Translations under genes and position numbers: made by a program
Shown here: in pieces, positions 1 through 6,214 of the stretch
Numbering within the stretch: the first letter of the stretch is position 1
How the letters are laid out: every line of letters starts with the position of its first letter
Notes under the pieces: model-generated
The model's input: only the letters and a program-made list of their open reading frames with translations
The model's database searches: none
What the model was told of the DNA's origin: nothing
From: an alpha proteobacterium 3107
GTDB lineage: Bacteria > Pseudomonadota > Alphaproteobacteria > Rhodobacterales > Rhodobacteraceae
DNA length: 11,690 nucleotides
Direction: 5' to 3'
Assembly: GCA_001483205.1 (NCBI GenBank)
Contig: JPPB01000263.1
Coordinates: 1 to 11,690 of the forward strand

Positions 1-4
1 GGAA

Positions 5-39
5 TGTAAGGGCTTACATTTTCGGTGAAAGCGCTTACA
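5..39. promoter_or_regulatory. Two tandem LacI/GalR-family-type operators
   Basis: Two 14-bp sites are visible: TGTAAGGGCTTACA at 5-18, a perfect inverted repeat around a GG centre, and TGAAAGCGCTTACA at 26-39, a near-perfect palindrome around the CG centre usual for LacI-family operators. Their centres are 21 bp apart, about two helical turns, so two dimers would sit on the same DNA face. The minus-strand glycosyltransferase gene ends at 90, so the likely target is a minus-strand gene beyond the left edge. Which regulator binds is not shown by the sequence; sugar-uptake operons are the usual targets of such sites. Confidence 0.6.
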
Positions 40-53
40 TCCATGCAGCAGCG

Positions 54-70
54 CCCTGACAGGATCAGGG
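54..70. other. Small hairpin after the glycosyltransferase gene
   Basis: CCCTGA at 54-59 and TCAGGG at 65-70 form a 6-bp stem with a 5-base loop, 20 bases beyond the stop codon of the minus-strand glycosyltransferase gene. There is no T-run on the transcript side, so intrinsic termination is doubtful. It may only be a weak 3'-end structure. Confidence 0.25.
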
Positions 71-89
71 TCGGAACCTGTGATCAATT

Positions 90-1136
90 TTACGTCGCCA
101 CGCTATAACCATCGCCGCGCACCCCGATCAGGAACCCCGCCCCCCAGGCAAGGTGCATCGTCGCCAGCACCACCGGCAGCAGCACGGCCTCGGGCGCGCG
201 CCGGGTCAGCCCGAGCACAACCGCCCCCGCAACCAGCACCAGCATATAGAGCAGCGGCGGCACCAGCGCGGCCCCGAACACGGTAAGCGCCCCGTCCCGC
301 AGGCCCGCCCCGCCGCAGCAGCCCGCAACAAATGGCGCGGCACCCGCTGCAACCAGCACCGCCGCCACCAGAACCACCACCATCAGCGGCGGCAACGCCT
401 GCCGTGCGCGCAGTGAACGGGGGTGACGGCGGATGACGGCGCGCTTCCACCGCCCGGATGCGAAATACTGGCGCGCGAGTGCGGGCAGGCTCGGGCGTGG
501 CCGGTATGTCACCACCAGCTCCGGGTCGAACCACACCGTTCCGCCCTCTTCGCATAGTCGCCAGTTGAGTTCGCTGTCCTGGCTGCGGGCAAGGCCCGAG
601 GCGAAACCACCCGCCGCCTCCAGCGCATCCCGCCGGAACACTCCCAGATAGACCGTATCCGCGGGGCCTGCCGGGCCGCCCACCCGATGCACCGCACCCC
701 CGGTCCCCAGCCAGCAGCTCATCGCCAGTGCCGCGCTGCGCCCGAAATACGTCGTTCCCACGGCGTTCTGCCGCCCGCCGACATTCACCGCCCCGGTTTG
801 CAGCAGCGTCCCGACCGCGCGGGACAGATAGCCCGGCGGCAGCACACTGCGGGCATCGCACCGCGCCACCACCGGATGACGCGCCACCGCAAGCGCCCGG
901 TTCAGCCCGGCAGGGGTCAGGCGCTCCGGATTGCGGACAAGCTGCACCTGCGGGTAGTTCCGGCGGATCAGGGTCTCGGTTGCCGTCGTCTCGGATGCGT
1001 CGGCGACGATGATCTCGACCGCGCTGTCATACTCCTGCGCGATCACCGAATCGAGCGCCGCCCCGATCGCGCCATGGTCGTCGCGCGCGGGCATGATGAC
1101 CGATACCGGGGGAAGGGGGATGCTGTCGGGTGTCAC
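90..1136 (-). CDS. ExoA-like family 2 glycosyltransferase with C-terminal membrane segments
   Basis: Predicted 348-residue GT2 (GT-A fold) enzyme that would add a sugar from a nucleotide-sugar donor to a lipid-linked glycan at the cytoplasmic face of the inner membrane. Visible in order: the N-terminal strand VSVIMPARDD (11-20) typical of the family; an acidic residue after the second strand (D46); a DAR triad at 94-96 in the place of the metal-binding DxD; QDSELNWR (186-193), matching the catalytic-base region of ExoA-type succinoglycan transferases; a QYFASGRW element (223-230); and hydrophobic stretches at about 249-275, 286-310 and 317-337 that likely anchor it. The open frame runs further upstream, but the GTG at 1136 is preferred: it overlaps the TGA of the preceding gene (GTGA), which suggests translational coupling, and gives the family N-terminus. 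Stop is TAA. The sugar specificity cannot be read from the sequence. Confidence 0.85.
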   Translation of the reverse strand: MTPDSIPLPPVSVIMPARDDHGAIGAALDSVIAQEYDSAVEIIVADASETTATETLIRRNYPQVQLVRNPERLTPAGLNRALAVARHPVVARCDARSVLPPGYLSRAVGTLLQTGAVNVGGRQNAVGTTYFGRSAALAMSCWLGTGGAVHRVGGPAGPADTVYLGVFRRDALEAAGGFASGLARSQDSELNWRLCEEGGTVWFDPELVVTYRPRPSLPALARQYFASGRWKRAVIRRHPRSLRARQALPPLMVVVLVAAVLVAAGAAPFVAGCCGGAGLRDGALTVFGAALVPPLLYMLVLVAGAVVLGLTRRAPEAVLLPVVLATMHLAWGAGFLIGVRGDGYSVAT

Positions 1137-2197
1137 CGGCGCGGCCCCGGTGGGGTGTTTTCGCCCTGTCCGGGCGTCGATGCCGTCGCCGATATGCGCT
1201 CCAGCCGGGCAACCCCCAGCATCAGGGCGGCATAAAACACCACCCAGCCGCAGATCAGCACAAACTGCACCATTGGCCCGCTCAGATGCGCGGCAACCGC
1301 CGACCCCGCACAGCCCAGCATCAGCGCATAGCCCCGGAGCACGGTCTTGCGGTGCCCCCACCCGAGCCGCACCAGACGCTGGGAAAAGTGGTTTTTATGG
1401 GCGCGCCAGGGCCGGTTTCCGGCGAGTATGCGCGCCGCAAGGGTCACGGTCGCATCCACGACAACCGGGGAAAAGATCAGCACCGAAACCCAAAGCGGGG
1501 CCGCGTCCGCGTGCTCAGCCGCCAGCATTGCCGCCGCGCACAGATAGCCCAGAACGGTGGAGCCAAGATCACCCATGAATATCCGCGCCGGCGGGAAGTT
1601 GAACAGCAGGAACCCGAACGCGGACGCGCCGGTTGCCAGCGTTGCCGCCGCCAGGAGTGCCTCATCGCTCAGGGCACAGAGCGCCGCCAGAGTGGTGAAA
1701 CCGATGGTCGCCATGCCCGCCGCATATCCGTCAATCCCGTCCATGAAGTTGAACAGGTTCACCGTCCACACGACAACCAGCACCGTGAACACCACGCCGC
1801 CGGGGTATCCGAGATCGAGCGTCAACCCCGGCAGGATGATCCGCTCGCACTGAAACCCGCCCTGCACGACGCAGAGCGCCGCGATAACATGGACCAGGAT
1901 GCGCAGGCCGGGCGAGACCCCGCGCAGGTCATCGGCGAATGAGACCGCGCCGACAAGCACCGCACCCATGGCCAGCCAGAGCAGTTCCGGCCCCGCCGCC
2001 GCCATATAAGCACCGACCGCACAGCCCCCCGTCACCCCGGCGGCAATCGCGATGCCGCCGCCGCGCGACACAGGTGCCCGGTGCAGGGAGCGCTCGTTGG
2101 GATGATCGACCACCCCCCGGTCCCCGCCCCGCCACAGGATCCAGCCCGTGCATGTCGCGGCGACCACGAATGCGCTCAGTCCCGCCAGAGCGATCAT
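1133..2197 (-). CDS. WecA/MraY-type polyprenyl-phosphate sugar-1-phosphate transferase
   Basis: Predicted 354-residue polytopic inner-membrane enzyme of glycosyltransferase family 4. It would transfer a (N-acetyl)hexosamine-1-phosphate from a UDP-sugar to undecaprenyl phosphate, the first step of O-antigen or capsule-type glycan assembly. The family motifs are all present: DHPNERSLH and SRGGG at 31-48, the Asp pair ADD (D89, D90), NLFNFMDGIDG at 147-157 with the conserved Asp residues, FMGDLGS at 207-213, and a cytoplasmic HKNH cluster at 267-270. The size and the HKNH cluster fit the WecA/WbpL/TagO branch better than MraY, which acts in peptidoglycan synthesis. It lies 60 bases downstream of the O-antigen-ligase-type gene and overlaps the following glycosyltransferase by four bases, so the three are probably co-transcribed. 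Only a weak GGGGCGGG stretch precedes the start. The exact sugar is unknown. Confidence 0.88.
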   Translation of the reverse strand: MIALAGLSAFVVAATCTGWILWRGGDRGVVDHPNERSLHRAPVSRGGGIAIAAGVTGGCAVGAYMAAAGPELLWLAMGAVLVGAVSFADDLRGVSPGLRILVHVIAALCVVQGGFQCERIILPGLTLDLGYPGGVVFTVLVVVWTVNLFNFMDGIDGYAAGMATIGFTTLAALCALSDEALLAAATLATGASAFGFLLFNFPPARIFMGDLGSTVLGYLCAAAMLAAEHADAAPLWVSVLIFSPVVVDATVTLAARILAGNRPWRAHKNHFSQRLVRLGWGHRKTVLRGYALMLGCAGSAVAAHLSGPMVQFVLICGWVVFYAALMLGVARLERISATASTPGQGENTPPGPRR

Positions 2198-2257
2198 GGC
2201 GCGCCCGCCCCGATGCCTGCCCGCGTCGCCTGTTGGTGTCGGCCCGTGCCCGTCAGA

Positions 2258-4489
2258 TCACTCACCCCCGTCATTGGTATCGTCCGGCCATTCCGCCACC
2301 GGGCTGCATTGCGCCTGATTACGACATGCCTTGATATGATAGTGCCATGGTCCGGGCGCGCGTCCCTCCGGCAGGACAAGCGAGGTTTGCGCCGGATCAT
2401 AGGCGTGCAGGATATAGCGCAGGGGGCCGTCAGGGCCCCGTGTCTCGGTGATGACGATATATCCCACGCTCTCCTGTGGCCAGCGCCAGCGAAGTTCGGC
2501 GCGTCCGTCCGCGCGCCGGTGGAGCGAGAGCGCCGACGGCGGTTCAGGATCGACCGGAAACACCGCGCGCGCCGGGGTCAGCGCGCGGGTGCTGGTAAGA
2601 AAGCGCTCTGCCTCATCCGCATAGGCCGGGTCAGTTTCGGCCACGGCGCGGAACATATGTGCGAGGCTGCGATGGATGCGCCAGTCGCCGGGGGTTGCGC
2701 GGAGCGCCGCCTCGCCCTCGTCCGCCGCCCATTCAAGGACGACGATGGCCTCTGCGCTGTCCTCGGCCAGAATGCGCGGCCAGCCCTCAGTGATGGCGTC
2801 GAACAGCACCTGCCGCCAGGTGTTGGCGAGCGGCCCGAAAGCGTCAATGGCCTCGGCGATGACCTCATGGTCCACCTCTCCCAGGGCTTTGTCGCTGGCC
2901 GCGCCAAGGATGCGCTGGTGGGTGACAAGGCCGGTGGTGGCTGCGGCAAGGGCAACCGTCATCGTCGCCGCTGCAAGGGCGCGGTGCACCTGCCCCGGGG
3001 CGAGCAGCGCGGCCAACCACCCCGGCGGACGGGGGCCGCGCCAGCCGGGAAAGGCGGTGCGCTCAAGGCTGGCGGCGAAGGCAAGCAGCACCACGGTCAG
3101 CAGCGATCCGGAGGCCGTGTCAAACAGATACAGGCCCGAGACAAAAAGCCCGGTGAGCGCCGCGCCCGCGCCAAGCGCAACCGCCTGCTCGCCCCCCGTG
3201 GTGCGGGCGGCGGCGCGCCACACCGTCGCAAAGGCCAGCCCCCACAGCGCCAGCCAAGCGGCAACACCCGCCGCGCCGGTGGTGGCGGCGACCTCGACAA
3301 ACTTGTTGTGCGCCTCATCGCTTGAGGCAGAGAAGGCCCCGTAGCCCGAAGCATAACGGCCAAAGACGGTGATGAAGTTTTCCGGCCCCCAGCCAAGCAC
3401 CGGGCGGTCGGCAAACCCTTCGAGCCCCGCTTTCCAGGCGGCAAGGCGGCTTTGGACGGACGGGCGGTCGATATGGGTGGCCAGCACACGCGCAAACGGC
3501 CCCTCGGGCAGCCATTGTGCGGCGCGGTCCTCGGCGGTAAAGCGCGCCCCTGCGAAGGCGGCGGCCAGCACCATCGCCACCAGTGTCATCACCGCGAAAA
3601 GGCGCACGCCCCCGCGCGCGATGACAGTGCCGAACAGGGCAAGAAAACCCACAGCGGCGGCGAGGCCCGCGAAGCTCCCGACTGATCCGGCGAACACGAG
3701 CGCCAGGAAATGGAGACCGCCCGCCGCCAGCCATGGCAGGGCGCGCAACCGATTGGTCCGGTGTGCAGATGCAGCCGCGCGCCAGATGCGGGCGGCCAGA
3801 CCCAGCGCCACAAACAGGTTCGTCAGCATGTAGACGCCAAGATAGGTCGGGTTGCCAAGGGGTCCGCTCATGCGCGGCAGATGGAGTTCGGGCAACGCGC
3901 CATAGAACGGCAGATCAAGCCCGTAGCGGCGGGCGAGCACGATACCGGCCACCGCCGCCCCGACCGCGCAGCAGGTGCCGAGCACCACCCGCCAGGCCGC
4001 AGGGCTGCGAAGCATCGATGCCACCACCACGGCAAAGGCCACCCAGTGGGCATCGTCGATGACGCCCTGCATCCGCTGGTAGTCCGACCACAGGCTGCGC
4101 TGAAGACTTTCCCCGGTGAGCGCGGCAATAAGCGCAACGGCAAGACCGGCCCCGAGCAACATGAGCAGCCGGGAACGCGGCGGGCCGTATCCCGGCCACA
4201 GCAGAGCAAGGATCACCCACAGCGCAAACGCCACCCCGATGATCGAGCGCGACCACACCGCCTTGCCGACCACGAAAGGATAGATGGTGTCCGGGGTGAT
4301 CACCAGAGGCGTCAGCAGCACAAGCCCGATAGCGGCATAGACGGCATGGCGAAGGATTGTCTCTGCCGTTGCCGTCGGGCGACGGGTCATTGCCGCCGCG
4401 TCCCGTCCGCCGGGCTGCCGCGCCCCCGCGCTGTCAGGCGGGCGTTGCGAGCCTCTCCGGGCCTTTCCGCCGCGGGTCTGTCTGGCCAT
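2258..4489 (-). CDS. Large O-antigen ligase / Wzy-type polymerase family membrane protein
   Basis: Predicted 743-residue protein with about a dozen hydrophobic segments between residues 45 and 525, followed by a soluble C-terminal part. Wzy_C (WaaL/PglL-type) features are visible: GNPTYLGVYM (212-221), RLAAWKAG with GWGPENF (348-372), and DEAHNKFVEVAATTGAAG (391-408) containing the conserved ligase His (H394). Family members ligate or polymerise glycans carried on undecaprenyl diphosphate at the periplasmic face. Residues 540-640 look helical and repeat-like (TPR-like). Residues 650-730 alternate in a beta-rich pattern that could be a fibronectin-type-III-like domain, with a Cys pair at 722/728. 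This tail is longer than in classical WaaL. The ATG at 4489 is supported by AAGGAA seven bases upstream; a later Met (34) has no such site. Ligase, polymerase and protein-glycosylating roles cannot be separated by sequence alone. Confidence 0.8.
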   Translation of the reverse strand: MARQTRGGKARRGSQRPPDSAGARQPGGRDAAAMTRRPTATAETILRHAVYAAIGLVLLTPLVITPDTIYPFVVGKAVWSRSIIGVAFALWVILALLWPGYGPPRSRLLMLLGAGLAVALIAALTGESLQRSLWSDYQRMQGVIDDAHWVAFAVVVASMLRSPAAWRVVLGTCCAVGAAVAGIVLARRYGLDLPFYGALPELHLPRMSGPLGNPTYLGVYMLTNLFVALGLAARIWRAAASAHRTNRLRALPWLAAGGLHFLALVFAGSVGSFAGLAAAVGFLALFGTVIARGGVRLFAVMTLVAMVLAAAFAGARFTAEDRAAQWLPEGPFARVLATHIDRPSVQSRLAAWKAGLEGFADRPVLGWGPENFITVFGRYASGYGAFSASSDEAHNKFVEVAATTGAAGVAAWLALWGLAFATVWRAAARTTGGEQAVALGAGAALTGLFVSGLYLFDTASGSLLTVVLLAFAASLERTAFPGWRGPRPPGWLAALLAPGQVHRALAAATMTVALAAATTGLVTHQRILGAASDKALGEVDHEVIAEAIDAFGPLANTWRQVLFDAITEGWPRILAEDSAEAIVVLEWAADEGEAALRATPGDWRIHRSLAHMFRAVAETDPAYADEAERFLTSTRALTPARAVFPVDPEPPSALSLHRRADGRAELRWRWPQESVGYIVITETRGPDGPLRYILHAYDPAQTSLVLPEGRAPGPWHYHIKACRNQAQCSPVAEWPDDTNDGGE

Positions 4490-4496
4490 CCTCGTG

Positions 4497-4502
4497 TTCC
4501 TT
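4497..4502 (-). promoter_or_regulatory. Ribosome binding site of the O-antigen-ligase-type gene
   Basis: On the minus strand AAGGAA lies seven bases before the ATG at 4489. It decides this start over the internal Met at residue 34, which has no purine-rich site before it. Confidence 0.6.
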
Positions 4503-4600
4503 CGTTGCCGTGCCTCAAGCGTGCGCCCGTGCCCGCCTGTGCGATGCGCGCATCAACGGCGGGGACTATAGAGCAGTTTCCGGGTCAGACTACAGGGAAA

Positions 4601-4703
4601 AGACCTTTGCATAACGGCGCGTCAACGGCCAAACCGTCCGCCCGGCGGAACGCCGGGCCGCGCTGTCTTACCCCTCAATGGGGTGAGGCGGCGCGCGCCC
4701 CCC
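4601..4703 (+). repeat. Two-hairpin palindromic repeat, copy 1
   Basis: The unit begins with AGACCTTTGCATAACGGCGC and ends in a GCGCGCGCCCCCC tract. Inside are CCCGGCG-GAA-CGCCGGG (4641-4657) and a second hairpin with loop TCAAT between CCCC and GGGG (4671-4683), extended by A-T, T-G wobble and T-A pairs. Related units lie at 6051-6142 (inverted) and 7538-7634. This copy sits between two divergent genes, downstream of neither, so it is unlikely to be just a transcription terminator. No transposase is nearby. Confidence 0.7.
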
Positions 4704-4713
4704 GTGATCAGGC

Positions 4714-4742
4714 TTGACCTGAAAGCCGCCATGACGCAGATG
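4714..4742 (+). promoter_or_regulatory. Possible gmk promoter
   Basis: TTGACC at 4714-4719 is a good -35 match. A 17-base spacer leads to CAGATG (4737-4742), a poor -10. It starts just after repeat copy 1, so the repeat abuts the presumed promoter. This is the best candidate in the gap but is weakly supported. On the opposite strand TATAGT (plus coordinates 4565-4570) could be a -10 for the O-antigen-ligase-type gene, without a convincing -35. Confidence 0.25.
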
Positions 4743-4774
4743 CGGGGGCAGGTTCTTCACAGCGTGGAGCAGTC

Positions 4775-5416
4775 ATGGCGGACCGGCGCGGCCTTCTTAT
4801 CATTCTGTCCTCGCCCTCGGGGGCGGGAAAATCGACCCTGGCGCGACGGCTGCGCGCATGGGATGAAACGATAGAGTTTTCGGTCTCGGCCACCACCCGC
4901 AAGCGGCGCGCGGGCGAGACGGACGGCAAGGATTATCACTTTTACGACGAAGCCCGGTTTCGCGACATGGTGTCAAAGGGCGAAATGCTCGAACATGCCC
5001 ATGTGTTCGGGCATTTCTACGGCAGCCCCGCCGCCCCGGTCAAAGCGGCGATCAGGGCGGGCCGGGACGTGCTGTTTGATGTGGACTGGCAGGGAGAGCA
5101 GCAGATCAGAAATTCCGATCTGGGCCGCCACGCGCTGTCTATCTTCATCCTGCCGCCATCAATCCCCGAACTGCGGCGGCGGCTGATTGCCCGCGGGCAG
5201 GACAGTGGCGATGTCATCCTCGGGCGGATGGCCAAAAGCTGGGACGAGATCAGCCATTGGGGGGCGTATGACTATGTGCTGATCAATGACGATCTTGATG
5301 CGACCGAAGAGCGGTTGAAGACGATTGTCTCGGCAGAGCGGTTGCGGCGGGAACAGCAGCCGGGGCTTCAGGGCCATGTGCGCCGGTTGCATTCGGAGTT
5401 CGGGGAAATGACATGA
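4775..5416 (+). CDS. gmk: Guanylate kinase
   Basis: Cytoplasmic enzyme converting GMP and ATP to GDP and ADP, essential for GTP supply. The 213-residue length fits bacterial Gmk (E. coli about 207). Visible: P-loop [10 protein letters not shown] (12-21); the GMP-binding region [19 protein letters not shown] (38-56) with the usual Ser, Arg and Tyr residues; the conserved acidic-Trp-Gln stretch DVDWQG; and the C-terminal adenine/lid helices. TGGAG lies five bases before the ATG, supporting the start. Its TGA overlaps the ATG of the next gene (ATGA), so the pair is probably translationally coupled. A yicC-like gene, a frequent gmk neighbour in proteobacteria, is not upstream here; instead a palindromic repeat and a divergent polysaccharide gene are found. 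Confidence 0.96.
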   Translation: MADRRGLLIILSSPSGAGKSTLARRLRAWDETIEFSVSATTRKRRAGETDGKDYHFYDEARFRDMVSKGEMLEHAHVFGHFYGSPAAPVKAAIRAGRDVLFDVDWQGEQQIRNSDLGRHALSIFILPPSIPELRRRLIARGQDSGDVILGRMAKSWDEISHWGAYDYVLINDDLDATEERLKTIVSAERLRREQQPGLQGHVRRLHSEFGEMT

Positions 5417-5934
5417 CCGTCTATGCGCTTGACGGAATTGTGCCCGAAATCGCCGGGGATGCCTGGGTCGCGCCGGATGCCAATCTGATCGGCAGGGTGA
5501 CGGTGGAGGCCGGGGCCTCGGTCTGGTTCGGCGCGACCCTGCGCGGTGACAATGAGCGCATCACGGTCGGGCAGGGCAGCAATGTTCAGGAAAATTGCGT
5601 CCTGCATACCGATATGGGTTTTCCGCTGGTGATCGGCGCGGATTGCACCATCGGGCATAAGGTCATGCTGCATGGCTGTGTGATTGGCGCGCAGTCCCTG
5701 ATCGGCATGGGGGCGATCATCCTGAACGGCGCGCGGGTGGGGCGTAACTGTCTGATCGGGGCCGGGACGCTGATCACCGAGGGCAAGGACATCCCCGATG
5801 GCAGTCTGGTGATGGGAATGCCGGGAAAGGTGGTGCGGGCGCTGGATGAAGATGCCATGCGCGGGATATGCCGGTCAGCGGCGGGATACCGGGCGAACAT
5901 GAAACGCTATCGCGCGGGGTTGCGGGAAGTTTGA
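5413..5934 (+). CDS. Gamma-class carbonic-anhydrase-like hexapeptide-repeat protein
   Basis: Predicted 173-residue left-handed beta-helix protein of the gamma-carbonic anhydrase/PaaY/YrdA group, which forms trimers with metal sites between subunits. Imperfect hexapeptide turns run from about residue 12 to 135, followed by a C-terminal helix rich in Arg and Ala. Family residues are present: RGDN (44-47), NVQEN (57-61), and the three likely zinc-ligand histidines H65, H82 and H87 (in VLHTD and IGHKVMLHG). The long acidic loop of the archaeal Cam enzyme that carries the proton shuttle is missing, as in most bacterial homologues, many of which show little or no carbonic anhydrase activity. The start overlaps the gmk stop by ATGA. 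It is the last gene before a repeat-filled gap and a convergent histidine kinase. The family assignment is sure; the activity is open. Confidence 0.9.
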   Translation: MTVYALDGIVPEIAGDAWVAPDANLIGRVTVEAGASVWFGATLRGDNERITVGQGSNVQENCVLHTDMGFPLVIGADCTIGHKVMLHGCVIGAQSLIGMGAIILNGARVGRNCLIGAGTLITEGKDIPDGSLVMGMPGKVVRALDEDAMRGICRSAAGYRANMKRYRAGLREV

Positions 5935-5953
5935 ATTGCCGCCGCCCGCTGCA

Positions 5954-6023
5954 AGAGATTTTTGCATATTGGCTTGAGCCGGGCGGGGTATTGGGGGGCG
6001 ATACACCCTTATGCAGAGGTCTT
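5954..6023 (+). repeat. Short repeat with AGACCTCTGCATAA-like ends (70 bp), diverged left end
   Basis: The right end TTATGCAGAGGTCTT (6009-6023) is an inverted copy of the left end of the 6143-6214 element. The left end at 5954-5973 matches that same end at 15 of 20 positions, counted by eye. The 32 bases at 5991-6022 differ by one base from 7506-7537. It begins 20 bases after the stop of the carbonic-anhydrase-like gene. Confidence 0.6.
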
Positions 6024-6050
6024 GACAAGGGTCGCGTCCGGCCACCGCAA

Positions 6051-6142
6051 GGGGGGCGCGCGCCGTTCACCCCATTGAGGGGTGAGACGGCGCGGCCCGG
6101 TCTTACGACCGGGCGGGACGGGCTGGTTGCCAATGCGCTATT
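6051..6142 (-). repeat. Two-hairpin palindromic repeat, copy 2 (inverted)
   Basis: Reverse-orientation copy of the unit at 4601-4703. TCACCCC and GGGGTGA flank an ATTGA loop (6067-6085). The other hairpin is GCCCGGTC-TTAC-GACCGGGC (6095-6114). Compared with copy 1 its stem has two base pairs replaced with matching changes on both arms. It lies between the convergent carbonic-anhydrase-like and phoR-type genes, where it could also end transcription from either side, though it has no T-run. Confidence 0.7.
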
Positions 6143-6214
6143 AAAGACCTCTGCATAATGGCATATCAGCGGCCAACTTGTCCCGCCCGGCTTGGCTATT
6201 ATACAGAGGTCTTT
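6143..6214. repeat. 72-bp MITE-like element with terminal inverted repeats
   Basis: AAAGACCTCTGCATAAT (6143-6159) and ATTATACAGAGGTCTTT (6198-6214) are inverted repeats 17 bases long with one mismatch, enclosing 38 bases. The right end directly abuts the stop codon of the histidine kinase gene (6215-6217). There is no room for a coding sequence, and no clear target duplication is visible. The form fits a minimal non-autonomous mobile element or a palindromic repeat. Confidence 0.65.

Noticed and set aside
54..70. Terminator for the polysaccharide operon
   Set aside because: The stem is only 6 bp and lacks a T-run, so it is listed only as a weak structure.
2081..3325. Long plus-strand open frame opposite the O-antigen-ligase-type and transferase genes
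   Set aside because: Arg/Gly/Pro-rich, low-complexity translation without family features; it runs antisense to well-supported membrane proteins, as expected in GC-rich DNA.
3710..4717. Plus-strand open frame of 335 codons
   Set aside because: Antisense to the membrane part of the O-antigen-ligase-type gene and extends into a repeat; composition is that of a shadow frame.
6143..6214. Target-site duplication flanking the 72-bp element
   Set aside because: Left flank ends in ATT or TAA, right flank begins TCA or TTT depending on the chosen boundary; no matching duplication could be found.
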